From Bacillaceae bacterium OF18-1A (GTDB taxonomy: Bacteria; Bacillota; Bacilli; Bacillales; Bacillaceae_G): DNA of 64,000 nucleotides. Positions 35,832-44,187 of the stretch are shown here, piece after piece. Both the position numbers and the translations under genes were made by a program. The stretch spans positions 10,207-74,206 of the forward strand of contig JAQEWB010000009.1 of the NCBI GenBank assembly GCA_027694045.1, read 5' to 3'. The stretch's first letter is position 1; the number at the start of each line of letters is the position of its first letter. A model generated the notes under the pieces. The model searched no databases, was not told the DNA's origin, and saw only the letters and a program-made list of their open reading frames with translations.

Positions 35832-36542
35832 ATGAAGAATCGAGAAGCGAATAGCAATGAAAATGTAGTTACATTATATGTTACAAGACATGGTAAAACA
35901 ATATTAAATACAAATCATCGCGCGCAAGGTTGGGCAGATTCTCCGTTAGTAGAAAAAGGCGTTGAAGTGGCTGCAAATTTAGGAACGGGATTAAAAGATA
36001 TTCATTTTACTAGTGTGTATAGTAGTGATAGTGGCCGAGCGATTGAAACTGCTAATTTAGTATTAAAATATAGTGAGCAATCAAAATTAAAACTTGAAAA
36101 AAGAAAAAATTTACGAGAATTAAATTTCGGTATTTTTGAAGGTGAAAAACTGGATATTATGTGGGAGGCTATTGGAAAAGTTGCGGGTGTTACATCACCA
36201 GAAGAACTTATGAAGTTTTCTATTCAAGAAGTGATTGATCTTATTAGAGTAGCAGATCCTACGAAACAGGCGGAAGATTGGGAATTATTTTCTACTCGTA
36301 TAAAAAAAGAGATTGATAAAATTAGTGAAGAAGCAGCTAAAGATGGCGGCGGTAACGTTTTAGTTGTTGTTCATGGACTTCTAATAACTACATTAATAGA
36401 AATGATAGATCATAATAAAACAAAACTTGGGGTTGAAAATGCAAGTGTAACGAAAATTTTATATAAAGATGGGGAATACATCGTCGAGTCGGTTGGAGAT
36501 ATGAGTTATGTTGAAAAAGGAAAAGAAAGTGTGGAAATATAA
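35832..36542 (+). CDS. Histidine phosphatase family protein (phosphoglycerate-mutase-like), 236 aa
   Basis: The catalytic RHG motif is in LYVTRHGKTILNTNHRAQGWADSPL (residues about 15-40). SSDSGRAIETANLVLKY and LRELNFGIFEGEKL carry the second arginine and the glutamate. The second histidine is in VLVVVHGLLITTLIEM. This is the co-factor-independent acid-phosphatase branch, with many possible phosphorylated substrates. AGGGAGAG precedes the ATG, and a terminator follows. Confidence 0.88.
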   Translation: MKNREANSNENVVTLYVTRHGKTILNTNHRAQGWADSPLVEKGVEVAANLGTGLKDIHFTSVYSSDSGRAIETANLVLKYSEQSKLKLEKRKNLRELNFGIFEGEKLDIMWEAIGKVAGVTSPEELMKFSIQEVIDLIRVADPTKQAEDWELFSTRIKKEIDKISEEAAKDGGGNVLVVVHGLLITTLIEMIDHNKTKLGVENASVTKILYKDGEYIVESVGDMSYVEKGKESVEI

Positions 36543-36563
36543 TCATATCTTAAATAGACATAA

Positions 36564-36597
36564 GGAAAGGAAGCTAAAAAAATCTAGCTTCCTTTTC
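36564..36597. terminator. Intrinsic terminator
   Basis: The arms AAAGGAAGCTA and TAGCTTCCTTT are flanked by A and T runs. Confidence 0.85.
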
Positions 36598-36607
36598 ATT
36601 TTGTGAA

Positions 36608-36948
36608 TTACGGGATTAATAAAATTTTCCCAGTACTTTTTCTGATGGAATGGCAACTAATTCTGCATTTGCAAAAGGAACGTCAGCAAATGCAATGCGG
36701 TCTCCAGCATTGATAGTAGTAACGTTAGCACCTACTTTTTCAACAATTCCCGCGCCTTCATACCCTAATATGTAAGGCGGGTTACCTGCGAGGTGATAAT
36801 CACCGCGACGTCTATAAATATCAGCGAAATTTAAGCCGATTGCTTTCGTGCGGACAAGAATTTCATTTGGATTTATGATTGGATCCTGTATTTCTTTATA
36901 TTGTAATACAGCTGGATTTCCGAACTGTTCGAAACAAAGTGCTTTCAT
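36608..36948 (-). pseudogene. Quinone oxidoreductase with a large internal deletion
   Basis: The first 105 or so residues are a good GroES-like domain of a zinc-free NADPH:quinone oxidoreductase (MKALCFEQFGNPAVLQYKE, NFADIYRRRGDYHLAGNPPY, LGYEGAGIVEKVG). After PSEKV the sequence jumps. In the shifted frame the last bases read TGKILLIP followed by a stop at 36608-36610, the normal C-terminal end of this family. About 640 bp, including the NADPH-binding Rossmann domain, have been lost, and the join is out of frame. The product is non-functional. The start at 36948 has GGAGGT. A LysR gene is divergent. Confidence 0.8.
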
Positions 36949-37073
36949 ATGGAATACCTCCATTTATATATTGTTTGTCGATGCTCTTTATCATACAATA
37001 CAACTATCAATAGACAAAGAGGATTATTTCGATAATATCAATCGGAAATATCGATTGGATAGAGGGATGATAA

Positions 37074-37967
37074 ATGGAGATAAAACAATTAATTACATTT
37101 AAAATAGCGGCAGGCACTTTGAATTTTACCCAAACTGCGAAGAAATTGAACTTTGCTCAATCGAGCGTAACGGCGCAAATTAAAACGTTAGAGGCTGAGC
37201 TCGGTACACCGTTATTTGAGAGATTAGGAAAACGTCTTTTCTTAACTGAAGCAGGAAGAAAGTTTCAACTATATGCCGATAAGATGATTGCACTCAGTAA
37301 CGAAGCGAAAATGGCTGTGAAAGATGATGAGGAAATAACAGGTACGCTCATAATTGGTGCACAAGAAAGTCAATGTACATATAGGCTTCCTTCTATATTA
37401 AAAAGGTTCAAGGCACGATTTCCCCAAATAAAACTTATATTTAAACCAGCACATTCCAACAAAGATGCGAAGGAACAATTGATGGAAGGGAAAATAGATC
37501 TTGCGTTTATTTTGGACGAATGTAAAAAAGAAGATGTTTTACATATAGAGCCACTTATGAAAGAAGAATTAAAAGTAGTAGCTACTCCGGTGCATCGTCT
37601 AGCTGGAAAACCAGCAATTACTACAAAAGATTTAGAAAGTGAAACGCTTTTATTAACGGAACTCGGTTGTTCGTATCGGATTTTATTTGAAGAGCTATTT
37701 CGTACGGAAGATGTATATCCAGCAAATAAGATTGAGTTTGTTAGTGTTGAGGCGATTAAACAATGTGTGATTGCCGATTTAGGTATAGCTATTTTACCAG
37801 CGATAGTAGTAGAAAAAGATATACGAGAAGGGACGATACAAGAGTTACATTTAGAAAATGCAATCTCTCCGATTTATACCCAAATTGCTTGGCATAAAGA
37901 TAAATGGATGACAGCACCACTGCAAAAATTTATTGATGTAACGAGGGAGTCCTTAGCAGGGGATTGA
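37074..37967 (+). CDS. LysR family transcriptional regulator, 297 aa
   Basis: The helix-turn-helix domain is clear (LITFKIAAGTLNFTQTAKKLNFAQSSVTAQIKTLEAELGTPLFERLGKRLFLT), followed by the effector domain (GTLIIGAQESQCTYRLPSIL). An inverted ATCAATC/GATTGGAT pair lies in the short region to the divergent quinone oxidoreductase remnant at 37037-37062, a plausible LysR site. Its former main target now appears dead, so it may be an orphan or control other genes. Confidence 0.9.
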   Translation: MEIKQLITFKIAAGTLNFTQTAKKLNFAQSSVTAQIKTLEAELGTPLFERLGKRLFLTEAGRKFQLYADKMIALSNEAKMAVKDDEEITGTLIIGAQESQCTYRLPSILKRFKARFPQIKLIFKPAHSNKDAKEQLMEGKIDLAFILDECKKEDVLHIEPLMKEELKVVATPVHRLAGKPAITTKDLESETLLLTELGCSYRILFEELFRTEDVYPANKIEFVSVEAIKQCVIADLGIAILPAIVVEKDIREGTIQELHLENAISPIYTQIAWHKDKWMTAPLQKFIDVTRESLAGD

Positions 37968-38109
37968 GTGGAGACACTTTTTGTTGTTTTCAGTAAGCAT
38001 ATTAGATGTATTTCTTAATTGTTTCTGATAAATTAAATAAAGTAAAACTTTAATAAGTGGAATATTTTTAGTTCGAAATAAACTGTGCATACAAAAGGAG
38101 AACGATAGA

Positions 38110-38565
38110 GTGAATAGAATAGTTGGTTTGAAACAATTGGAATTAACGCGCGCGGCATTACTTAAGTTTATGGAAACGTTAGATGATAAAACTGTGGATA
38201 CGCAGCCAGAGGGCTTTAATAACACAATTCGCTGGCACATCGGCCACGTGTTGACAGCAGCAGAGATTTTCATGTTTGGCAGAGAGTTTAAACATTTACC
38301 GACTGAATATCCAGGTATGTTTGGATATGGATCAAGACCATCTAAATGGAAAACAGAAGGACCTTCGTTAGAAGTATTAACGGCTCAATTAAAAGAACAA
38401 GCGAAGCGTATTAACGAAATTCCGGCAGAAGCATTTGAAAACAAACTTCCAGAGCCGTTTTTAGGATTGGAAACAGTAGGGGAACTTTATGGTATGATGC
38501 TTTATCATGAGGCAGATCATATTGGTCAAATGAAAGCGATGGAACGTATTATTAAAGCTCTTTAG
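38110..38565 (+). CDS. DinB family protein, 151 aa
   Basis: A four-helix-bundle metalloprotein of the DinB/YfiT superfamily. The three metal histidines are visible: one in IRWHIGHVLTAAEIFMFG and the pair in MLYHEADHIGQMKAM near the C-terminus. Members in Bacillus include bacillithiol S-transferases, so a thiol-transfer role in detoxification is possible, but substrate is unknown. The start is a GTG at 38110 behind AAGGAG. A terminator follows. Confidence 0.85.
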   Translation: MNRIVGLKQLELTRAALLKFMETLDDKTVDTQPEGFNNTIRWHIGHVLTAAEIFMFGREFKHLPTEYPGMFGYGSRPSKWKTEGPSLEVLTAQLKEQAKRINEIPAEAFENKLPEPFLGLETVGELYGMMLYHEADHIGQMKAMERIIKAL

Positions 38566-38569
38566 TTAA

Positions 38570-38608
38570 AAAAACGAAATCCTAGGTGGATTTCGTTTTT
38601 TTTTTTTT
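38570..38608 (+). terminator. Intrinsic terminator
   Basis: The arms AACGAAATCC and GGATTTCGTT are followed by a long T run. Confidence 0.9.
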
Positions 38609-38631
38609 GAGCAAGCAATACAGTACTGGTA

Positions 38632-38720
38632 TTATCTCTTCGATTCCTTAAAATGTTTTAGCTGCGTAACAATCATAATGCTAATGACGACGAGTAAAAA
38701 CCATGAGCTAATTTTGCTAA
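38632..38720 (-). pseudogene. C-terminal remnant of a membrane protein gene
   Basis: On the minus strand an open frame without start reads SKISSWFLLVVISIMIVTQ then LKHFKESKR and stops. It looks like the last membrane helix and basic tail of an integral membrane protein. It ends abruptly against the GNAT remnant on the other strand. Confidence 0.5.
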
Positions 38721-38721
38721 G

Positions 38722-38880
38722 ATGAACGAGATTCCACTTTTAAAGTATGCTTTCTATGAAATGAATTTACACCGCATCGGTCTTGATGTTATTTCCTATA
38801 ATAAAGCGGCTATTAAACTGTATAAAAAGATGGGCTTTCAGGAGGAAGGTTGTATGAGAGAAGCAGTTCAAAGAGTTTAA
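38722..38880 (+). pseudogene. C-terminal remnant of a GNAT acetyltransferase gene
   Basis: The frame reads LLKYAFYEMNLHRIGLDVI, then SYNKAAIKLYKKMGFQEEG and CMREAVQRV, then stops. This is the conserved end of RimJ/RimL-like acetyltransferases; the first two thirds, with the acetyl-CoA loop, are missing, and the usual C-terminal extension is also cut short. There is no ribosome site. Confidence 0.65.
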
Positions 38881-39031
38881 TCGTATCATTATGGGGATAT
38901 TGCGGGATGAATGGATAGATCTAGAAGGTTAGAAATTATATTCAGAATTATATATGTAGTATGCAGGAGATATAATAATAATTGGCGAATTTTGACAGTG
39001 TACTGATTGCATTTATAAGGAGCTATGTGAG

Positions 39032-39259
39032 ATGAACTTAGAAAAAGAAAAACCAGTAAATGAAGAGGTCGCTGAGTTAAAGGAACTAATAAAAGAATTG
39101 CACGGAAGTGTGCATCAACTTCAAAATGAAGTGCAACAACTAAGGCATGAAAGGCCGGTTGTTGAAGTGAGAAAAGGTGTTCAATTATCACCAACAATCG
39201 TCGGACAAATTGGCGGTATAATATTAGGTGGGTTAGCGATTATCGGTATATTTTGGTGA
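39032..39259 (+). CDS. Small coiled-coil membrane-anchored protein, 75 aa
   Basis: Family not recognised. A charged heptad-rich region (EEVAELKELIKELHGSVHQLQNEVQQLRHE, residues about 11-40) is followed by one C-terminal membrane helix (IVGQIGGIILGGLAIIGIFW). The layout suggests a tail-anchored cytosolic coiled coil. GGAG lies 9 bases before the ATG. It is flanked by a terminator and is probably monocistronic. Confidence 0.65.
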   Translation: MNLEKEKPVNEEVAELKELIKELHGSVHQLQNEVQQLRHERPVVEVRKGVQLSPTIVGQIGGIILGGLAIIGIFW

Positions 39260-39261
39260 TG

Positions 39262-39298
39262 AAAAAAGGTTTGCAGTATTATGCTGCAAACCCTTTTT
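39262..39298. terminator. Intrinsic terminator
   Basis: The arms GGTTTGCAG and CTGCAAACC have flanking A and T runs between converging genes. Confidence 0.85.
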
Positions 39299-39332
39299 GT
39301 ATTTGACGATATAATTTCACACACTACAACTT

Positions 39333-40658
39333 TTACATTAAATAACGTAAATAAATATAAGCGTGTGATAACAATAATGCAATAATAGTTAACGGAAAAC
39401 CGATTTTTAAGAAGTCCATATAAGAGAAAGCATGTCCTTCGCGTTTCGCAATACCAGCAACGACTACGTTTGCTGATGCTCCGATTAATGTTCCGTTTCC
39501 TCCTAAGCAAGCTCCAAGTGATAACGCCCACCATAGTACTTCGATTTGCGGAGAGTCGACAGATAGTCCGAGTCCTGTAGCTAAATCTTGAATAAGTGGA
39601 ATCATTGTTGCGACAAATGGGATGTTGTCAATGGTCGCAGATGCGATACCAGATACCCATAAAATAAGTATCGCAGCGAAACCGATGTCGCCATTTGTTA
39701 CGTCGATTACTCCTTTAGCGAGTGAAGAAATAAGTCCGATATCAATTAACCCGCCAACGAGAACGAATAATCCGGCGAAGAAGAAAATGGTTACCCATTC
39801 AACGTGGGCAAATACATCTTCAATATCGTGTTCTTTCACGCCAATTAACATAAGAAGTGTAGCACCAGTCATTGCAATTACCGCAGCGTCTACATGAATA
39901 ATCGAATGAAGTACAAAGCCTAAAATAGTTAGTCCTAAAATCGAAATGGATTTTAAAAGGAGGCTTTGATCTTTAATATAATCTTTTTCATTTAACGCCA
40001 TTAGTTTTTCGATTTGCTCAGGCATTGTTTTTAGTTTGTTACGATACAGGAAGTAAATAATGCCAAGTGTCACGATAGAAATAATAATTACAATAGGAGC
40101 TAAGTTAAGTAAAAAGGCATTGAAGTCTAAATGCTTATTTGCTGATCCAATCATAATGTTCGGCGGATCACCGATCAATGTTGCTGTTCCACCTATATTT
40201 GAAAATAGTACTTCCGAAATTAAATAAGGAACAGGGTTTACTTTTAAAATACGTGTAATGGATAGTGTAACAGGTACAATTAATAAGACGGTCGTTACGT
40301 TGTCCAAAAATGCTGATCCGACAGCGGTTAATAGGGATAGCAGTAATAAAATACGGATTGGTTTTCCGCCAGCTGCCTTCGCTGCTTTAATAGCTACAAA
40401 TTCAAAGACACCCGATTGGCTCGTAATATGTACGAGAATCATCATTCCAATTAAAAGGGTGATTGTTTCCCATTGAATATGGGACGTGAAAGCAGTATGT
40501 AAATCTACAATTCCAAAAATAATCATAATAGCAGCACCGAATAGTGCGATTACAGCACGATTCAATTTCTCAGAAATAATAAAACCGTATGTGACTAAAA
40601 ATACGGCAATTGCAAAATAATATTGCCAATTTGCTACTTCATGTGCTGATTGTTCCAA
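39333..40658 (-). CDS. ArsB/NhaD-type anion or Na+/H+ transporter, 441 aa
   Basis: About eleven to twelve membrane helices of the ion-transporter (IT) superfamily. Key motifs are SAFLDNVTTVLLIVPVTL, SNIGGTATLIGDPPNIMIGSA and, in the second half, SATIDNIPFVATMIPLI and GGNGTLIGASANVVVAGIA. The repeated GG-T-LIG-(D/A)-x-(P/A)-N hairpins are typical of the ArsB/NhaD/P-protein group. There are no arsenic genes nearby, so arsenite export is not implied. The TTG at 40658 (AAGGTGA 6 bases upstream) is the better start; a GTG at 40667 overlaps the ribosome site. Confidence 0.82.
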   Translation of the reverse strand: MEQSAHEVANWQYYFAIAVFLVTYGFIISEKLNRAVIALFGAAIMIIFGIVDLHTAFTSHIQWETITLLIGMMILVHITSQSGVFEFVAIKAAKAAGGKPIRILLLLSLLTAVGSAFLDNVTTVLLIVPVTLSITRILKVNPVPYLISEVLFSNIGGTATLIGDPPNIMIGSANKHLDFNAFLLNLAPIVIIISIVTLGIIYFLYRNKLKTMPEQIEKLMALNEKDYIKDQSLLLKSISILGLTILGFVLHSIIHVDAAVIAMTGATLLMLIGVKEHDIEDVFAHVEWVTIFFFAGLFVLVGGLIDIGLISSLAKGVIDVTNGDIGFAAILILWVSGIASATIDNIPFVATMIPLIQDLATGLGLSVDSPQIEVLWWALSLGACLGGNGTLIGASANVVVAGIAKREGHAFSYMDFLKIGFPLTIIALLLSHAYIYLRYLM

Positions 40659-40919
40659 AAGTGTCACCTTCTTTAAAGTATGTATTCAATTGTCGAAATG
40701 TATCTCGTTATATGAATACGGGATAAAATATATTGTAGCAAATTCAAAAAAGAAAGAAAACTATTTAACAAAGTGAAGAAAAAAATGATAATTTTACATA
40801 TGATAAAAAAAATAGCAAAACACGGTGCAAATTATTAGGAAAAGTGGGCGTTGTCCTCTAATATAGAGATAGCAATTTACATTATTTTTGCGTAAAATGG
40901 TTTAAAGAGGTGAATTCCG

Positions 40920-41270
40920 ATGGAAATAGTAAAAGATAGTTCTATTATTCAAAATGAAATTGAACGTTTTGTAAATAAAGATGTATATATTCATTTAGAA
41001 ACGACGAACGGAGCGTATGCGTCACACTTTAATGAAAAGATGATGACAGTTGGAGCATTCATTCGAAATGCAATTATCCGTTTTGAACGTGGAAAGATTA
41101 CCGGAACGAATCCATACCGAGTTGGTTTGAAAATGGATCATGGCTGGGTATATGCAGAAGGTATTACGCACTGGGAAGTAGATGGTCAAGAGCGTTTATT
41201 ACTTGCAGGGCATGATAATCAAGGTCGCTTAGCGGTAGCGCTTGAGTTAAGCTTAACGCCATTTAAGTAA
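40920..41270 (+). CDS. yojF: YojF family protein (DUF1806), 116 aa
   Basis: It matches the YojF family: FVNKDVYIHLETTNGAYASHF, AFIRNAIIRFERGKITGTNPYRVGLKMDHGWVYAEGITHWEVD and a conserved tail, RLAVALELSLTPF. The protein is small and soluble; its function is unknown. It is always seen next to bshB2/yojG in Bacillus, and here the bshB2 start is only 15 bases downstream, so a supporting role in bacillithiol metabolism is likely. Confidence 0.88.
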   Translation: MEIVKDSSIIQNEIERFVNKDVYIHLETTNGAYASHFNEKMMTVGAFIRNAIIRFERGKITGTNPYRVGLKMDHGWVYAEGITHWEVDGQERLLLAGHDNQGRLAVALELSLTPFK

Positions 41271-41285
41271 GAAGGAGGGAAACTT

Positions 41286-41948
41286 ATGGAGAGACATGTA
41301 CTTGTTGTATTTCCGCATCCAGATGATGAAGCATTTGCGGCGGGAGGAACAATTCGCTTATTAACAGATCAAGGAGTACCTGTAACGTATGCATGTGGTA
41401 CTCTAGGACAAATGGGACGTAACATGGGGAAAAACGTATTCGCTAACCGTGAAACGATTCCAAATATCCGTGAAAAAGAATTAAAAGATGCTTGTGAAGC
41501 GATGGGAATCAAAGATTTAAGAATGCTTGGCTTCCATGATAAAACACTAGAATTTGAAGATGTTGATTTCGTTGCAGACAAAATTGAAGCGATTATTCAA
41601 GAAGTAAATCCATCTCGAATTATTACATTTTATCCAGAACACGGCGTACATCCAGATCATGATGCATTTGGTCGTGCTGTCGTTCGCGCCGTATCACGTA
41701 TGCAAAAAGAAGAACGTCCAGTCATTCACGCAGTCGCGATTACGAGAAATCGCGAAGCAGTGCTCGGTGAGCCGGATGTTGTAAATAATATTAGTGAAGT
41801 ATTCGAGCATAAATTAGCTGCACTAGGCGCGCATCGTTCACAAACAGAAGCAATGCTTGAAGAAACACATGCAAAAATAAAAAACAAAGATGCAGCAACA
41901 TTGAAATGGCTGCAACTTGAACAATTTTGGACTTATAAATGGGAGTAG
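41286..41948 (+). CDS. bshB2: Bacillithiol biosynthesis deacetylase BshB2, 220 aa
   Basis: It removes the acetyl group from GlcNAc-malate in the second step of bacillithiol synthesis (a zinc deacetylase of the LmbE/PIG-L family). The zinc motif HPDDE is at residues 11-15 (VVFPHPDDEAFAAGGTIR), and the later metal histidine in EHGVHPDHDAFGRAVVRAV. TYACGTLGQMGRNMG is the substrate region. It is the YojG-type paralogue, encoded with yojF. GGAGGGA precedes the ATG. Confidence 0.92.
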   Translation: MERHVLVVFPHPDDEAFAAGGTIRLLTDQGVPVTYACGTLGQMGRNMGKNVFANRETIPNIREKELKDACEAMGIKDLRMLGFHDKTLEFEDVDFVADKIEAIIQEVNPSRIITFYPEHGVHPDHDAFGRAVVRAVSRMQKEERPVIHAVAITRNREAVLGEPDVVNNISEVFEHKLAALGAHRSQTEAMLEETHAKIKNKDAATLKWLQLEQFWTYKWE

Positions 41949-41983
41949 GCTAGAAGGGAATCTTCTAGTAGCTCTTACATAGA

Positions 41984-42016
41984 AAAAGCACCGTCATTTG
42001 TGACGGTGCTTTTTTG
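41984..42016 (+). terminator. yojF-bshB2 terminator
   Basis: The arms AAGCACCGTCA and TGACGGTGCTT are followed by TTTTT. Confidence 0.9.
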
Positions 42017-42099
42017 TGTAAATCAATTATATTACATGTCCTAATTTTTCCATTTCATTATGATATGTAATATAATTGAAAAAGTATATGTAAAAATCG

Positions 42100-42132
42100 A
42101 TGTTAATATTACCCTCCTATAAGTATTAACAT
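42100..42132. promoter_or_regulatory. Inverted repeat upstream of the MFS gene
   Basis: ATGTTAATA (42100-42108) and TATTAACAT (42124-42132) form a perfect pair with a 15-base spacer. The half-sites equal those in the palindrome at 2083-2113. It may be an operator for the efflux gene that starts at 42256. The rest of the 41949-42255 gap shows only the terminator and this element. Confidence 0.45.
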
Positions 42133-42255
42133 ACGTAATTGAGGTGTTTTCTTTGTTGTTTTATGATCGAATTTCTATAATGGCCCCTCCTGTTCCGTAG
42201 CTAAGGAAAGTCTTTTTATTTCTGAGATTTTCAAAGTTATAGGAGGGTATGAAAA

Positions 42256-43455
42256 ATGAAAAAAGTCTCAGTACCATCGCTTTTGTTAATGATTATTCTT
42301 GTCGCATTTCCGCAAATTAGTGAAACGATTTACACACCGTCTTTACCGGACATTTCAAAGGCGTTACATGTAAGTAATAATGAGGTGCAGTTAACACTTA
42401 GTGTGTATTTTGCTGGATTTGCTTTAGGTGTATTTTTTATTGGATGGCTATCAGATATAATTGGCCGTCGCCCAGCAATGTTATTTGGAATTGTTGTATA
42501 TGGCGTTGGGAGTTTCTTATGCTTTATTGCAAATTCCATTGAAGTTTTATTGGTAAGTCGTTTTATTCAAGCGTTTGGAGCAAGTGCTGGTTCAGTGGTA
42601 ACACAAACGATTCTACGTGAAAGTGTAGAAGGGCATAAGAGGCATGTTATGTTTGCTCAAATTTCGGCAGTTATTGCTTTTACACCAGCGATAGGACCGT
42701 TAATTGGTGGCTTTCTTGATCAAATGTTTGGATTTAAAATCGTATTTTTAAGTTTAGTAGTTATGAGTGTCGGAATTTTTCTGTATACATTTGTTTTCCT
42801 TCCCGAAACAAAGCCGGACACAGTAACGAATAAAATAAATGTATTTTCAGTCTCGAAGAGGTTAATTACAAATCCGAAAGTAGTAACATATGGGCTATTA
42901 ATTGGAGGAGCAAATGGTGTTTTATTTAGCTATTATGCAGAAGCGCCGTTTATCTTTATTGAATACTTTCAATTATCGCCTAGTATGTATGGATTTCTAG
43001 GAATTGTTGTAGCGTCTGCTTCTATTGTTGGAGCGAAAGTTTCAAAACGTTTATTTGCTACTTATAAACCAGAGAAAATTATATATATCGGTTGTGTTGT
43101 AATGATAGGGGGAGCTATCCTTTTATCTGTTATTACGTTTGTTGGATCGAATCCAAACGTAATATATATGATTGGATTTTTAGTAGCGATGTTTATATTG
43201 CTATTAGGAATTGGAGTCGCGTTACCTAATTGTTTAAGTTTAGCGTTAGTAGATTTTCAAGACGTTATTGGTACAGCGGGAGCATTGTTTAGCCTGGGGT
43301 ACTATATAGTAGTGACAGTGACAATTGTGGGAATGAGTAAGATTCATACAGGTTCGTTACTGGTGATGCCACTTTATTTTCTGGCTATAGTAGTTGTAAT
43401 GTCAGTGTTTACTAGGGTATTTATTTTGGAGAAACAAACTTCAAAATTAATTTGA
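42256..43455 (+). CDS. Bcr/CflA-type MFS multidrug efflux protein, 399 aa
   Basis: Twelve membrane helices. The Bcr/CflA branch is marked by SETIYTPSLPDISKALHVSNNEVQLTLSVYFAGFALGVFFIGWLSDIIGRRPAMLFGIVVY (drug/H+ antiporter motif A) and by RFIQAFGASAGSVVTQTILRE in helix 4-5, ending PAIGPLIGGFLD. Members export drugs or sulfonamide-like compounds; the substrate is unknown here. AGGAGGG precedes the ATG. The protein is full length. Confidence 0.88.
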   Translation: MKKVSVPSLLLMIILVAFPQISETIYTPSLPDISKALHVSNNEVQLTLSVYFAGFALGVFFIGWLSDIIGRRPAMLFGIVVYGVGSFLCFIANSIEVLLVSRFIQAFGASAGSVVTQTILRESVEGHKRHVMFAQISAVIAFTPAIGPLIGGFLDQMFGFKIVFLSLVVMSVGIFLYTFVFLPETKPDTVTNKINVFSVSKRLITNPKVVTYGLLIGGANGVLFSYYAEAPFIFIEYFQLSPSMYGFLGIVVASASIVGAKVSKRLFATYKPEKIIYIGCVVMIGGAILLSVITFVGSNPNVIYMIGFLVAMFILLLGIGVALPNCLSLALVDFQDVIGTAGALFSLGYYIVVTVTIVGMSKIHTGSLLVMPLYFLAIVVVMSVFTRVFILEKQTSKLI

Positions 43456-43459
43456 AAAT

Positions 43460-43496
43460 GGTAAAAGAGTCTCATTTGTAATGAGGCTCTTTTTGC
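43460..43496 (+). terminator. Intrinsic terminator
   Basis: The arms AAAGAGTCTCAT and ATGAGGCTCTTT (one wobble) are followed by TTT. Confidence 0.75.
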
Positions 43497-43584
43497 CATT
43501 TTAATAAATTATAGGTATGAATATGTAATTAATGTTAAAATATAACAAAGTTGTATAGTTATAGATTTTAAAGGAGGAGAAAAT

Positions 43585-44139
43585 ATGTTAATGAATCTAG
43601 CATGCGCTCTACTACTTATTTCAGGGCTAATTATAGTTGTAAGAAAAACTTTCATTGTAAACCACTATCTTTGTAATTTAATGGCTTTCTTTTGTGTTTA
43701 TATGACAACGTCTTCTTATATGCTAAATCAACTTTCATTAGTAAAAACAATAGTTATAATGGGTTTGTTGTTTGTAACTTTAGTTCTCGTATACTCACAT
43801 TTTGATATTAGAGGGCTAGCCTTTAATGACTATACAGTATTTAATTTACCTTCTAACCGAGTGAGTATGCTAGTGAAAGAAGGACTTGTTGAAGAAAACA
43901 TAGAATTCAATTTAGATAAAAATAACATTTGTTTATCGGGATTGCCAACTAAGATTCGAATTTTAAATAGGCCGTTTCATACTACTAATATTCTATTTAG
44001 AAAATGTCCGGATGATATGAAGGGGGAAATTAAAAATATTATTGAGCGAAAGATAAAAGCTGAAGAGAAGAGTTTTCCGCTTTCTGGCGTATTGTTGATT
44101 GTATTAGGAGTAATAATATTTTTTGTTGAAAAATTATAA
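43585..44139 (+). CDS. Membrane protein of unknown function, 184 aa
   Basis: Family not recognised. Three N-terminal membrane helices (LACALLLISGLIIVV, LCNLMAFFCVYMTTSSYML, TIVIMGLLFVTLVLVYSHF) are followed by a soluble domain of about 75 residues (SNRVSMLVKEGLVEENIEFNLDKNNICLSGLPTKIRI). One C-terminal helix (GVLLIVLGVIIFFVEKL) ends the protein. AAGGAGGAG precedes the ATG. The next gene begins 49 bases downstream, so they may be co-transcribed. Confidence 0.65.
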   Translation: MLMNLACALLLISGLIIVVRKTFIVNHYLCNLMAFFCVYMTTSSYMLNQLSLVKTIVIMGLLFVTLVLVYSHFDIRGLAFNDYTVFNLPSNRVSMLVKEGLVEENIEFNLDKNNICLSGLPTKIRILNRPFHTTNILFRKCPDDMKGEIKNIIERKIKAEEKSFPLSGVLLIVLGVIIFFVEKL

Positions 44140-44187
44140 TTTTTAATTATAACAATTTTATTGTTTAGTAAAAAAGAGGTGGAATGT

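Noticed and set aside
39333..40658. Arsenite exporter of an ars operon
   Set aside because: No arsR, arsC or arsA adjacent; the motifs only place it in the wider ArsB/NhaD superfamily.
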